A stretch of DNA of 64,000 bases from Methylobacterium sp. 10 (GCF_000519085.1 NZ_KI912577.1:3156035-3220034), one strand, 5' to 3'; shown: positions 20,070 through 31,357, numbered from the stretch's first letter. Numbers and translations are program-made. Notes: generated by a model not told the origin, from the sequence alone.

Positions 20070-20681
20070 ATGTTGGACAAAGCTCTCTACTACGCCCTGA
20101 CCTTCGCCGAATCGGCCCTGTCGGTGGTCGGCATCCGTGCCACCTACGAACAGCCGCGCTACGAAGTGGTGGAGCGATTGCCCCGCGACGTGGAGATCCG
20201 CCGCTACGAACCGCGTGTCGCGGTCGAGACCGACATGGCGGGAGCGGGCGACGCGGAGGCGTTTCGCCGGCTGTTCCGGTACATCACCGGCACCAATGGC
20301 GGAGACGACCGAGTCGCGATGACGGTGCCGGTGGAACAGGGAACCCGCATCGCCATGACCGTGCCGGTCGAGCAGGGCGGCGATCTGCGCATCATGCGCT
20401 TCTTCCTGCCCGCCGCCGTCGCGAAGGCCGGTCCGCCGGTCCCGACCGAACCGAAGGTCCGCATCGCCCGGCTGCCCGCCGCGACCTACGCCGCACTCCG
20501 CTTCTCCGGCACCCTCGACGCCAGGGCACGCGAGAAACGCGAGGCGGTTCTCCGGCAGGTCCTGGCGAAGGTGGCCCGCGAGCCCACCGGCCCGTCGAGC
20601 GTGCTGAGCTACGATCCGCCCTTCGCGATCCCTTTCCTGAGACGCAACGAGATCGTCATCCCCGTCGCCGAAGGGCGCTGA
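20070..20681 (+). CDS. SOUL-family haem-binding protein
   Basis: The 203-residue protein matches the SOUL/HBP family: YEVVERLPRDVEIRRYEP (31-48), then two near-identical VAMTVPVEQG / IAMTVPVEQG segments near 90-107, and a C-terminal YDPPFAIPFLRRNE typical of the family end. The SOUL family binds tetrapyrroles. A short hydrophobic N-terminus (YYALTFAESALSVVG) might be a weak anchor or signal. The gene lies on the plus strand between ccmB and ccmC, and its stop abuts the ccmB stop with no base between. A haem-related role is inferred from the family and its neighbours. Confidence 0.88.
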   Translation: MLDKALYYALTFAESALSVVGIRATYEQPRYEVVERLPRDVEIRRYEPRVAVETDMAGAGDAEAFRRLFRYITGTNGGDDRVAMTVPVEQGTRIAMTVPVEQGGDLRIMRFFLPAAVAKAGPPVPTEPKVRIARLPAATYAALRFSGTLDARAREKREAVLRQVLAKVAREPTGPSSVLSYDPPFAIPFLRRNEIVIPVAEGR

Positions 20682-21338
20682 TCATTCCGACCAGCGCAGG
20701 GCCGCGGCCGCCGCGAAGGTCCCGATCACCGCCGCGATCAGACTGAGAGCCGACAGGATCAGCAGGGGTGTCGTGAACGGCACCGTGCCGCCGGACGCCG
20801 CCTCGGTCGCCGAGACGCCGAAGATCAGTGTCGGGATCATCAGGGGCAGGACGAGCACGGCGAGGATCAGGCCGCCTCGGCGGATCGAGGCGGTGAGTGC
20901 TGCGCCCACCGCGCCGATGAAGGTGAGGGCCGGCGTCCCCACCAGGAGGGTGAGGGCGGTGGCACCCATGGCGGTGCCGTCGAGGGCCACGAGCAGGCCG
21001 AAGAGCGGCGAGGCCAGGGCCAGGGGCAGGCCGGTGGTGAGCCAATGCGCCACGACCTTGGCGAGCACCACCATCTCCATGGGGGCGGGCGCTCCCGTCA
21101 TCAGGTCGAGGGAGCCGTCCTCCTCGTCGGCCTGGAACAGGCGGTCGAGGCCGATCAGGGTGGCGAGGACCGCCGAGAGCCAGAGGATGGCCGGACCGAT
21201 GCGCGAGAGCAGGTTGAGGTCGGGCCCGAGCGCGAACGGCACCAGGGCGACGATCATCAGGAAGAACACCAGCGACAGGGCGCCCGAACCGCCCACGCGG
21301 GCGGCGAGCTGCAGGTCGCGGGCGATGAGGGCGCGCAT
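20682..21338 (-). CDS. ccmB: Haem exporter protein CcmB
   Basis: CcmB is the membrane subunit of the CcmAB ATPase needed to release holo-CcmE. The 218-residue protein has six membrane helices. The N-terminus MRALIARDLQLAARVGGSG and the motif ADEEDGSLDLM near 70-80 are typical. The ATG at 21338 is 8 bases after the ccmA stop, so ccmA-ccmB form an operon. Unlike many relatives, ccmC does not follow directly: a convergent SOUL gene intervenes. Confidence 0.93.
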   Translation of the reverse strand: MRALIARDLQLAARVGGSGALSLVFFLMIVALVPFALGPDLNLLSRIGPAILWLSAVLATLIGLDRLFQADEEDGSLDLMTGAPAPMEMVVLAKVVAHWLTTGLPLALASPLFGLLVALDGTAMGATALTLLVGTPALTFIGAVGAALTASIRRGGLILAVLVLPLMIPTLIFGVSATEAASGGTVPFTTPLLILSALSLIAAVIGTFAAAAALRWSE

Positions 21339-21346
21339 CACGCGGA

Positions 21347-22003
21347 TCACCACCACACCTCCGATGCGGCCGAACTCGCGTCGGCCGAGGGGGATGCCGG
21401 CTTCAGCGCCTCGTCGATGCGCAAGTCCCGGGCATCGTCCAGGCCGAGGGACTGGTGGGTGGCGGCGACGATGAGGCCGCCCTCGGCCCGGTGACGCGCC
21501 ATCAATCCGGCGAGCACGGCCTGAGAGGCGGTGTCGAGGGCCGCCGTCGGCTCGTCGAGGAGCCAGAGGGGGCGCCGGCAGACGAGAAGCCGGGCCAACG
21601 CCACCCGGCGTCGCTGCCCCGCCGACAGATACGCGATAGGGAGCTTCAAGGCGTGCCCGAGGCCGAGCTCCTCCAGCGCCGCGCGCGGGCTCGCGGTGGG
21701 CGCGCCGAGAAGGTCGCGGGCGAAGACGAGGTTCTCCTCCGCCGTCAGCGGGCTCTTCAGCCCGTCGCGATGGCCGACCACGTGGAGACATTCGGCCAGT
21801 GTCGCCTCGCCCACATCGGCGACCGCAATGGTGCCGGCATCGGGCTTCAGCCGTCCGGCGAGCAAGCTGAGCAGGGTGGATTTTCCCGCGCCGTTACGCC
21901 CCGTCACCATCAGCGCCTCGCCGGGGCCGAGGGTGAATGACAGACCCGAAAAGATGCGGCGGCCGGAGCGGCGGGCGGCGAGGTTCGTGGCGGTCAGCCG
22001 CAC
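21347..22003 (-). CDS. ccmA: Haem exporter ATP-binding protein CcmA
   Basis: CcmA powers the CcmABCD complex. The 218-residue ATPase has Walker A GRNGAGKST (35-43), signature YLSAGQRRR (125-133) and Walker B LWLLDEPTAALD (146-157). A GTG start at 22003 with AGGA 6 bases upstream gives the normal N-terminus MRLTATNLAARR. A longer TTG start would add 13 unrelated residues. The gene is preceded by an inverted-repeat element of family B. Confidence 0.93.
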   Translation of the reverse strand: MRLTATNLAARRSGRRIFSGLSFTLGPGEALMVTGRNGAGKSTLLSLLAGRLKPDAGTIAVADVGEATLAECLHVVGHRDGLKSPLTAEENLVFARDLLGAPTASPRAALEELGLGHALKLPIAYLSAGQRRRVALARLLVCRRPLWLLDEPTAALDTASQAVLAGLMARHRAEGGLIVAATHQSLGLDDARDLRIDEALKPASPSADASSAASEVWW

Positions 22004-22090
22004 GGAATGTCCTGCCGACCGATGGCAACGGCATGCGTCCAACGGCTCACGGGATCTGCGGCTTTCACGTCTCGCGCGGGCCGCGCGGTT

Positions 22091-22193
22091 CCCCTCTCCT
22101 GGAAGGAGAGGGACAGGGTGAGGTGTGCGACCTTTTCGGAGAGTCCACGCACCTCACCCCAACCCTCCCCTTCCAGGAGAGGGAGCCCGTCGC
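22091..22193. repeat. Inverted-repeat element (family B), copy 2
   Basis: CCCCTCTCCTGGAAGGAGAG at the left pairs with the right end near 22170-22193. An inner pair GGGTGAGGTGTG / GCACCTCACCCC is also present. It is the same element as 14313-14407, about 7.8 kb away, in an intergenic space between ccmA and an antitoxin gene. Confidence 0.8.
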
Positions 22194-22292
22194 GCCCCAT
22201 GCCGACGTGCGCTTCCTCACTCGTTGGCAGTTTCGTAGATGGGCGAAAGGCCTGCCCCGTAGGGGTCAGTGGACCACGCGCGATTGCCGCGC

Positions 22293-22577
22293 TCACAAGG
22301 CGTACCGGGTCAGAAGTTCCGAGAGGGGAACGGAGTCGCTCTTCCCCGCCTTCAGATCGGCAAGACGCCGCTCGGCGATGAGAAGATCCGCACGATCCTC
22401 CAAGTAATCCAGGATCGCGTCGCGGGCGTCGTCACGCGCGCTTTGTCCTGTCCGCCGACCTTGCGTGTCCAAGTGCGCTTCGATCTCCGGGGGCAGGCGA
22501 AAGGCGATCATGGAATGCTCCGGCATGGCCGCCTGCATATCTCGCGCGCCGCCACGCGTCCACGCGGCGTCCGACAC
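22293..22577 (-). CDS. Ribbon-helix-helix antitoxin-like protein
   Basis: The protein is up to 94 residues; the true start may be a later ATG, at MQAAMPEHS (22538) or MIAFRLPPEIE. The MIAFRLPPEIEAHLD segment is a ribbon-helix-helix strand and helix, as in CopG/RelB/ParD antitoxins, and a helical tail DAILDYLEDRADLLIAERRL follows. Its stop overlaps a GTG (GTGA), as in antitoxin-toxin pairs. The frame beginning there runs only about 31 codons before entering the family B repeat, so no intact toxin is present. Confidence 0.72.
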   Translation of the reverse strand: MSDAAWTRGGARDMQAAMPEHSMIAFRLPPEIEAHLDTQGRRTGQSARDDARDAILDYLEDRADLLIAERRLADLKAGKSDSVPLSELLTRYAL

Positions 22578-22810
22578 TCCCGCACTCGTGTCACAGCAGG
22601 GCGTAGCGGCCAGTTTCGAAGTGTTCTATACGGAGGACAGGCTGCGCCGCGCGAGTCCCGAGCGTCCAAATCGCTCGTCGCGCAACATCCTGTCCGGGCA
22701 CCCCCGGAGCGGCGCGCGCTTTTTTTAGAAGCGCTCCAGCCGAACACGACTTCGTGGCGCAGGTCATGCCTGCGCGTGTTCGACAACCGCTCGTGAGGAA
22801 GAGACCAGCC

Positions 22811-25510
<2,700 letters not shown>

Positions 25511-25525
25511 GGCCACGATGCGAAG

Positions 25526-25554
25526 AAGGCCCTCCCCGGTTAGGGGAGGACCTT
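25526..25554 (+). terminator. Intrinsic terminator after acnA
   Basis: AAGG-C-CCTCCCC pairs with GGGGAGG-A-CCTT across a GGTTA loop, with one C-A mismatch. It begins 16 bases after the acnA stop. The T-tract is short, so Rho independence is likely but not certain. Confidence 0.75.
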
Positions 25555-25660
25555 TCGCCCCGGCAATCCTACCGGAATCGGAGCCGGCTTCGTAATTCTC
25601 GGAAACACCGTCCGATGGCGGTCGTTTCGGCCGTCCGATGGCGGTTGCGAGCGGGTCGAA

Positions 25661-26773
25661 TTACGGTTCGTGAAGGCCTCGGGATGCGGCCTGCGGCACG
25701 TCCCCATCGGTGAATTCCCGCCACAGCAGCATCAGGGCCGCCATCACCGCCGGGCCGAGGAAAAGGCCGAGGAGGCCGAACGTCTCGACCCCGCCGAGGA
25801 TGCCGAGAAGCACCCAGAGGAAGGGCAGGCGGGTGGTGCCGCCGATGAGCGCCGGCCGGACGAAATGGTCGGCGACGAACGTAACGACGAACCCCGCCGC
25901 CACGACCACCACCGCCGGGATCACCGCGCCGCCGGCGAGCAGGATCAGAGCGGCGATGCCGAAGACCAGCGGCGCGCCGAACGGGATCATCGCCGCCACC
26001 GCCGTCAGCGCGCCGAGCAGGACCGGATGCGGCACGCCCGCGAAATAGTAAACGATTCCAAGGAGTACGCCTTCGCCGAGGCCGACCAGGACGAGCCCAT
26101 CGACGGTGCCGTGGACGGAAGCCACCATCTGGCGCGCCACCCGTTCCCCGCGTGGGCCGAAGAGGCGGGCACTTGCCGTCAACGCCTGGGCAATGACAGT
26201 TCGCCCGTCGCGAAACAGAAAGAACAGCGTCAGCAGGGTGAACCCGAACAGCACCACCCGGCGAACCACCTGCGCCCCGAGGCTCTTGGTCAGGCCGATC
26301 GTGGTCGAGTTGTCGAGCTTGTGCAGGATCTCGGAGCCGGCGGACGGATGACTGAGGTTCTCGTTCCACCAGGAACTGGCCCTGGCCGCGCCGTAGGGCA
26401 GGTGGGACAGGAATTCGGGGGCTGGAATCCCGCTCTGCTCCACCGCTTTCACCCAGGCCATCGCGTCATGCGCCTCCCGCGCCGCCTGGACGCCAAGGAC
26501 CACCAGGGGCGCCAGGAAAACCAGCGCCACCGCCAGGGTGAACAGGCTCGGCAGCAGAATGTTGTGCCCCCCGGGCGGCCAGCGCCGCTCGGCCTTGGCG
26601 TAGAGCGGCCAGAGCGCGATGGCGAGGATCACGGCCCAGGCCAGCGCCGGCAGGAATGGATGGAGCACCCACAGGCCGAGGGCGGAGAGCGCCAGGACCA
26701 GGGCGATGCGTGCCCCCCCTTGGGCACGGCTGCGATGGTCCGCCGTGTCGACGGGAGAAAAGGGCACTTCCAT
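25661..26773 (-). CDS. AI-2E family transporter
   Basis: The 370-residue membrane protein has about eight hydrophobic segments, arranged as an N-terminal group to about residue 85, a soluble loop (90-160), then the remaining helices. LFFLFRDGRTVI near 190 and ADHFVRPALIGG near 295 are signatures of the AI-2E/PerM/TqsA family. Members export diverse small molecules or act as Na+/H+ antiporters; the substrate here is unknown. The ATG at 26773 has GAGGT 8 bases upstream. It is divergent from the acpXL cluster. Confidence 0.88.
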   Translation of the reverse strand: MEVPFSPVDTADHRSRAQGGARIALVLALSALGLWVLHPFLPALAWAVILAIALWPLYAKAERRWPPGGHNILLPSLFTLAVALVFLAPLVVLGVQAAREAHDAMAWVKAVEQSGIPAPEFLSHLPYGAARASSWWNENLSHPSAGSEILHKLDNSTTIGLTKSLGAQVVRRVVLFGFTLLTLFFLFRDGRTVIAQALTASARLFGPRGERVARQMVASVHGTVDGLVLVGLGEGVLLGIVYYFAGVPHPVLLGALTAVAAMIPFGAPLVFGIAALILLAGGAVIPAVVVVAAGFVVTFVADHFVRPALIGGTTRLPFLWVLLGILGGVETFGLLGLFLGPAVMAALMLLWREFTDGDVPQAASRGLHEP

Positions 26774-27130
26774 TCTCGCTACCTCTGACGGCCCTGCGGA
26801 GCATGTCCGGCGCCGCACCTCGATGAGGAAGCAATGGGCGCGCAACCCGCTGGGCGTGCGCCTGCATGTAGGTCAGCGGGCGGGAGGACGGAATGGTCCG
26901 GCTTCATGCGTGACCGCACGAAGGCGCGAGCGCGGCCAAGGTTGCCCGGCACCACCCCCTCGTGTAAGGGACCGCCTTGGATCGAAAGCGGCGCGACGCC
27001 GCTTCGGGGGCATGCTGCGCGACCCGGGGGCGCCGGGTTCACGCGCCAGCCTCGGACCGGCCGTGCCCGCCACAGGATCCGACATCGGACCCGCCAGGGC
27101 GCGCCATAGAGAAGAAAACGGCGAGAACGC
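26774..27130. other. Intergenic region between the AI-2E gene and acpXL
   Basis: This divergent spacer of 357 bases should hold the promoters for both sides. I see no gene, tRNA or strong hairpin in it. Open frames through it are proline- and arginine-rich shadows. Promoter boxes could not be placed. Confidence 0.6.
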
Positions 27131-27433
27131 ATGTCTGACCAGCCGACCACCGCTACGTTCGACCGCGTCGCGGACATCATCGCCGACACCGCCGACATCC
27201 CGCGCGACACCATCTCGCCCGAGAGCCACGCCATCGAGGATCTCGGCATCGATTCGCTCGCCTTCCTCGACATCGCCTTCGCGGTGGACAAGGCCTTCGG
27301 CATCAAGCTGCCGCTGGAGCGTTGGACCCAGGAGGTCAACGAGGGCAAGGTGCCGGCCGAGGAGTATTTCGTCCTGAAGAACCTCTGCGCCCGCATCGAC
27401 GCGCTGGTGGCCGAGAAGGCCGCCAAGGCTTGA
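27131..27433 (+). CDS. acpXL: Acyl carrier protein AcpXL
   Basis: AcpXL is the specialised carrier on which the 27-hydroxyoctacosanoyl-type chain of lipid A is built. The 100-residue protein has the 4'-phosphopantetheine site at Ser42 in [13 protein letters not shown], and the DSLAFLD form together with a Trp-containing third region ([19 protein letters not shown]) is typical of AcpXL rather than AcpP. It starts a co-directional cluster (fabZ, fabF2, fabF1, an SDR, an MDR and lpxXL) that matches the rhizobial arrangement. It acts in the cytoplasm. Confidence 0.93.
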   Translation: MSDQPTTATFDRVADIIADTADIPRDTISPESHAIEDLGIDSLAFLDIAFAVDKAFGIKLPLERWTQEVNEGKVPAEEYFVLKNLCARIDALVAEKAAKA

Positions 27434-27506
27434 ACGGCGAGCCCGGCGGAGCCGTACTCTCGAGAGTCCAGCGGAGCTTCTAGTCCCCAGCGGAGCCTTT
27501 GACGCC

Positions 27507-28004
27507 ATGCGCCTCGAATATTTCGAGATGATCGACACGGTGACGATTCTCGACAAGGCCGCCGGCCGGATCGAGGCCCTGGCCCATGTGCCGATGGAGA
27601 GCCCGGTCTTCGAGGGGCATTTTCCCGGCCATCCCCTGGTGCCCGGCGTGCTCCTCACCGAGACCATGGCACAGGCCTCGGGATACCTGCTCCTCGCCCA
27701 TCTCGACTTCGTGCAGATGCCGTTCCTGATGGCGGTGGACAAGGCGCGGTTCCGCTCCTTCGTCGGCCCCGGCGCGACGCTCGTCGTGCAGGCGAGCCTG
27801 GAGCATGACGGCTCCGGCTACGCGGTCACCAAGGCCTCGATCCACCACGAGGGCAAGCCGCTGGCCGATGCGGAGCTCCGGTTCCGGACGATGCCATTTC
27901 CCGAAGGGCTTGATGCGCCCATGCGCGAGCGCGCTCAGCGGATCGGCCTGATGGATCGCGCCATAGCATCGGGGGCGCCCCCCGGCGGGGCGGTTCCTGC
28001 ATGA
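27507..28004 (+). CDS. fabZXL: FabZ-like 3-hydroxyacyl-ACP dehydratase of the VLCFA cluster
   Basis: This hot-dog-fold dehydratase removes water from 3-hydroxyacyl-AcpXL during elongation. The active site motif FEGHFPGHPLVPGVLLTET (35-53) supplies His38 and Glu52. The 165-residue length matches FabZ with a short C-terminal extension. The stop overlaps the next start by four bases (ATGA), showing translational coupling with fabF2. In rhizobia the gene at this position serves very-long-chain fatty acid synthesis for lipid A. Confidence 0.9.
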   Translation: MRLEYFEMIDTVTILDKAAGRIEALAHVPMESPVFEGHFPGHPLVPGVLLTETMAQASGYLLLAHLDFVQMPFLMAVDKARFRSFVGPGATLVVQASLEHDGSGYAVTKASIHHEGKPLADAELRFRTMPFPEGLDAPMRERAQRIGLMDRAIASGAPPGGAVPA

Positions 28005-29152
28005 GCAAGACCAGCATGAGCCAGCGTGACGTCGTCGTCACAGGCATCGGCCTCGTCTCCTGCGCCGGCGAGGGGATCGCCGCCCACCTCAAAGCCTTTG
28101 CGGCGGGCAGCCCGAAGGCCGTGGATACGGAGCGTTTCGCGCCCTATCCGGTCCATCCGGCCCCCGCGTTGGTCCTCGACGGACAGATCCCCAAGAAGTC
28201 GGACCAGCGGCAGATGGAGGCATGGCAGCGCCTCGGCGTCTACGCCGCCGGCCTCGCCCTCGACTCGGCCGGGGTGAAACAGGACGCGGCATTCAAGTCG
28301 GCGATGCACCTCGTGGTCGCCTGCGGCGGCGGTGAGCGCGATACGGCGGTGGATGGTGCGATCCTCACTGGCCTGCGGGACGCTGCCGATCCGGGGGCCT
28401 ATCTCAACGAACACTTGCAGAACGACCTGCGCCCGACCCTCTTCCTGGCCCAGCTCTCGAACTTGCTCGCCGGCAACATCGCCATCGTCCACGGCGTCAC
28501 CGGCGCCTCGCGCACGTTCATGGGCGAAGAAGCGTCTGGCGTCGACGCCTTGCGCAATGCTCAAAGCCGCATCGCTTCAGGCCAGATCGACACGATGCTG
28601 GTGGGCGGTTCCTATAGCGCGGAACGCCCAGACGTTCTGGTCGTCCACCAGATGGGGGGATACCTGCGGAAGGGGGACTACCGGCCGGTCTTCGAGCGTC
28701 AGGGTGAAGGCGAGGCCGGCTTCATCCTGGGAAGCACCGCCGCCTTCCTCATGCTGGAAGCCGCCGAAACCGCCACGGCCCGTAACGCGACGATCTTCGC
28801 CCGCCTACTCCCGGTGGAGAGTGATCGTCCCCGGCGCGAGGCCCACAGCGTAGGGCGCAGCCTCTCCGCTTTGTGGGACAAGGCCAGCGCCAAGCCGGAC
28901 CTGGTGATCTCGGGCGCCACCGGCGTCAAGGGCATCACCGACGAGGAGCACGTGGTCCTGAGCGAACTCGCATCCGGCGTGCCCGTCACCGCCCTCGGAG
29001 ACCTCACCGGCCACTCGCTCGAAGTCACGGCGCCGTTGGGAGCAGCACTCGCCGCCGCGCTCATCTCAGAGGGCAGGGCGCGCGAGGTCGCGATCACCAT
29101 CGTCGGCCATCGCCGCGGTGAGGGCGTAGTCCGGTTGAGCGCGCTGTCATGA
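28001..29152 (+). CDS. fabF2XL: Degenerate beta-ketoacyl-ACP synthase (FabF2XL), likely non-catalytic partner
   Basis: The 383-residue protein has the thiolase-fold layout of FabF, but key residues are altered. Aligning TACTSG of FabF with GEEASG (175-180) places Glu177 where the nucleophilic Cys should be. The first catalytic His (NAHGTSTP in active enzymes) is replaced in SGATGVKGITDEEH. The Lys before the second His is also lost (LGDLTGH); that His remains. This is the pattern expected for a chain-length-factor-like subunit. Its partner is probably FabF1, encoded 129 bases downstream. Start overlaps the fabZ stop. Confidence 0.88.
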   Translation: MSKTSMSQRDVVVTGIGLVSCAGEGIAAHLKAFAAGSPKAVDTERFAPYPVHPAPALVLDGQIPKKSDQRQMEAWQRLGVYAAGLALDSAGVKQDAAFKSAMHLVVACGGGERDTAVDGAILTGLRDAADPGAYLNEHLQNDLRPTLFLAQLSNLLAGNIAIVHGVTGASRTFMGEEASGVDALRNAQSRIASGQIDTMLVGGSYSAERPDVLVVHQMGGYLRKGDYRPVFERQGEGEAGFILGSTAAFLMLEAAETATARNATIFARLLPVESDRPRREAHSVGRSLSALWDKASAKPDLVISGATGVKGITDEEHVVLSELASGVPVTALGDLTGHSLEVTAPLGAALAAALISEGRAREVAITIVGHRRGEGVVRLSALS

Positions 29153-29281
29153 CCGGCAGGGATGCGGCTGTCAGCTCACCAAAATTCCGCTAAGATTGGG
29201 GCAACCGTGATCGATCGGCCCGAAGGTTCGGGGCGGGGCATCTTCAAGGCCGTTCGGTCGGAACGATAGCAAGACGGCGCG

Positions 29282-30583
29282 ATGACGAACTTCTCTTCCC
29301 GCGATGCCCAGAGATTCCGGGATAGCCATGGTAGGCCGCTGGTCGCCGTCACGGGCCTCGGCATCGTCACGTCTCTCGGGCAGGGACAGGCCGACAATTG
29401 GGCCGCCCTTACCGCCGGCCGGTCCGGCATCCACAGCATAGCCCGTTTTCCCACCGACGGCCTGCGCACCCGCATCGCCGGCACGGTGGATTTCCTCGAC
29501 ACCGACCCGCTCGTGGCGCCCGCCCTGTCGCAACGCTTCGCCGAGGAAGCGGCGGAGGAGGCGATCACCCAGTCCGGCATCGGCACGAAGGGGAATTTTC
29601 CTGGCGCCCTGTTCATCGCTGTACCGCCGGTGGAAATGGAATGGCCCCAGCGTCAGTCCCTGGCACAGGCTTCCGACCAGAACGGGGATATCACCTATTC
29701 CGACCTTCAGAGAGCGGCATCGAGTGGACGGTTCGATGCTTGGCACGACCTCTTCATCTTCGCCACCGTGGCTGACAACATCGCCGACCGGTTTGGCACG
29801 AAGGGGTCGCCGATCTCGCTCTCCACAGCCTGCTCCTCTGGCGCCACCGCGATCCAGCTCGGCGTCGAAGCGATCCGGCGGGGCGAGATGCAGGCGGCTC
29901 TCTGCATCGGCACCGACGGTTCGGTAAATCCGGAATCGCTGATTCGCTTCTCGCTACTTTCCGCACTCTCGACCCAGAACGATCCACCGGAGGGAGCCTC
30001 GAAGCCGTTTTCCAAGAATCGCGACGGCTTCGTCATGGGGGAGGGGGCCGCCGCCTTGGTCCTGGAGAATGCCGAGTCCGCACGGGCGCGGGGCGCGACG
30101 ATCCTCGGCTACGTCCTGGGCTGCGGCGAGAAGGGCGATGGTTTTCACCGCACCCGGTCGAGCCCGAACGGGGCGCCCGGCATTGCCGCCATCCGTGCGG
30201 CCTTGGACGATGCGGGCACCGAGCCAGATTCCATCGACACGATCAATGCCCACGGCACATCGACGCCGGAGAACGACAAGATGGAGGCGTTGGGCTGCGC
30301 CGCCGTCTTTGGTGAACGGATCCGCGCCCTGCCGATCTCGTCGAACAAATCGATGATCGGCCATACGTTGACCGCAGCAGGCGCAATCGAGGCAGTGATC
30401 TCTCTCCTCACCATCGCCCATGGCCGCATCCCGCCAACGATCAACTATGCGGTGCCAGACCCGGCTCTCTCCCTCGACGTGGTCACGAGCGCACGCGACG
30501 CCAGGGTCAGCCGCGTTCTGTCGAACTCCTTCGGTTTCGGCGGGCAGAACACCTGCCTCCTCCTTGGGGACGAGCCCGTATGA
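29282..30583 (+). CDS. fabF1XL: Beta-ketoacyl-ACP synthase FabF1XL (catalytically intact)
   Basis: FabF1 elongates acyl-AcpXL with malonyl units. All active residues are present in this 433-residue protein: Cys184 in STACSSG, His324 in INAHGTSTPE, and Lys356/His361 in SSNKSMIGH. The C-terminal SNSFGFGGQNT is also canonical. It is longer than AcpP-dependent FabF (about 412) because of an N-terminal extension and an insert near 115-145. It is coupled to the following SDR by an ATGA overlap. With FabF2 it may form a heterodimer. Confidence 0.92.
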   Translation: MTNFSSRDAQRFRDSHGRPLVAVTGLGIVTSLGQGQADNWAALTAGRSGIHSIARFPTDGLRTRIAGTVDFLDTDPLVAPALSQRFAEEAAEEAITQSGIGTKGNFPGALFIAVPPVEMEWPQRQSLAQASDQNGDITYSDLQRAASSGRFDAWHDLFIFATVADNIADRFGTKGSPISLSTACSSGATAIQLGVEAIRRGEMQAALCIGTDGSVNPESLIRFSLLSALSTQNDPPEGASKPFSKNRDGFVMGEGAAALVLENAESARARGATILGYVLGCGEKGDGFHRTRSSPNGAPGIAAIRAALDDAGTEPDSIDTINAHGTSTPENDKMEALGCAAVFGERIRALPISSNKSMIGHTLTAAGAIEAVISLLTIAHGRIPPTINYAVPDPALSLDVVTSARDARVSRVLSNSFGFGGQNTCLLLGDEPV

Positions 30584-31344
30584 CGACGGAAACCACCCGC
30601 CGCGTTCTCGTCACCGGCGGCGCCTCCGGCCTCGGCTCGGCCATAGTGCGGGCGCTGGTATCCGCCGGCTACGACGTCGCCTTCACCTTTCGCTCATCGG
30701 GTGAGGCGGCGGAGCGCCTTGTGGTCGAACTTACCCAGGCCCATCCCGGACGGACGATCACCGCCCACCCTCTCGACCTCGCCGACCGCGATACCCTGGA
30801 GGCTTTCTGCGAAGCCCAAGAGGGGGAAGCATTCTACGGCCTCGTCCACAATGCCGGCCAATCCTACGACGTGCTGGCTGCAATGATGGCGCAGGATAAG
30901 GCCGAGGCGGCGATGCAGGTGAATTTCTGGTCGCTGACCCGCATCGCGAAGGCGCTGGTGCGCGGCATGATCCGCGGACGCGCCGGACGCATCGTCGCCA
31001 TCGGTTCGGTTGCGGCCCTCCAGGCCAACCCGGGCAATGCCGCCTATGCGGCAACGAAGGGTGCGCTGACCGCCTATTGCCGGACGCTCGCGATCGAATC
31101 GGCCAAGCGTGGGGTGACGGTTAACGTCATCGCGCCGGGCTTCATCGACACCGAGATGATGGCCCCCTATGCCGCGCACCGTATCGGCATGGAGAAGCAG
31201 ATTCCTTCCGGACGCTTCGCCAAGCCAGAGGAAGTGGCGGCGCTGGTAGCCTTCCTCATGGGAGACGGCGCGGCCTACATCACCGGCGCGGTCCTGCCTG
31301 TCGATGGCGGGCTAACGGCGATGATGGGCGTCCACCGGACCTGA
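30580..31344 (+). CDS. SDR-family 3-ketoacyl-ACP reductase (FabG-like)
   Basis: The 254-residue short-chain dehydrogenase has the NADP site TGGASGLG (12-19), NAG (91-93) and catalytic Ser143, Tyr156 and Lys160 (YAATK). APGFIDTEMM is typical of FabG. Its start overlaps the fabF1 stop, so it is translated with the ketosynthases. In this setting it most likely reduces 3-ketoacyl-AcpXL. As I recall it, the canonical rhizobial cluster does not include a reductase of this kind at this position, so this would be a variation. Specificity is inferred from position only. Confidence 0.87.
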   Translation: MTTETTRRVLVTGGASGLGSAIVRALVSAGYDVAFTFRSSGEAAERLVVELTQAHPGRTITAHPLDLADRDTLEAFCEAQEGEAFYGLVHNAGQSYDVLAAMMAQDKAEAAMQVNFWSLTRIAKALVRGMIRGRAGRIVAIGSVAALQANPGNAAYAATKGALTAYCRTLAIESAKRGVTVNVIAPGFIDTEMMAPYAAHRIGMEKQIPSGRFAKPEEVAALVAFLMGDGAAYITGAVLPVDGGLTAMMGVHRT

Positions 31345-31357
31345 AACGGACAGTCCA

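Noticed and set aside
26834..27109. Open frame upstream of acpXL
   Set aside because: It is Pro/Arg-rich without coding-like composition and lies in the divergent promoter region.
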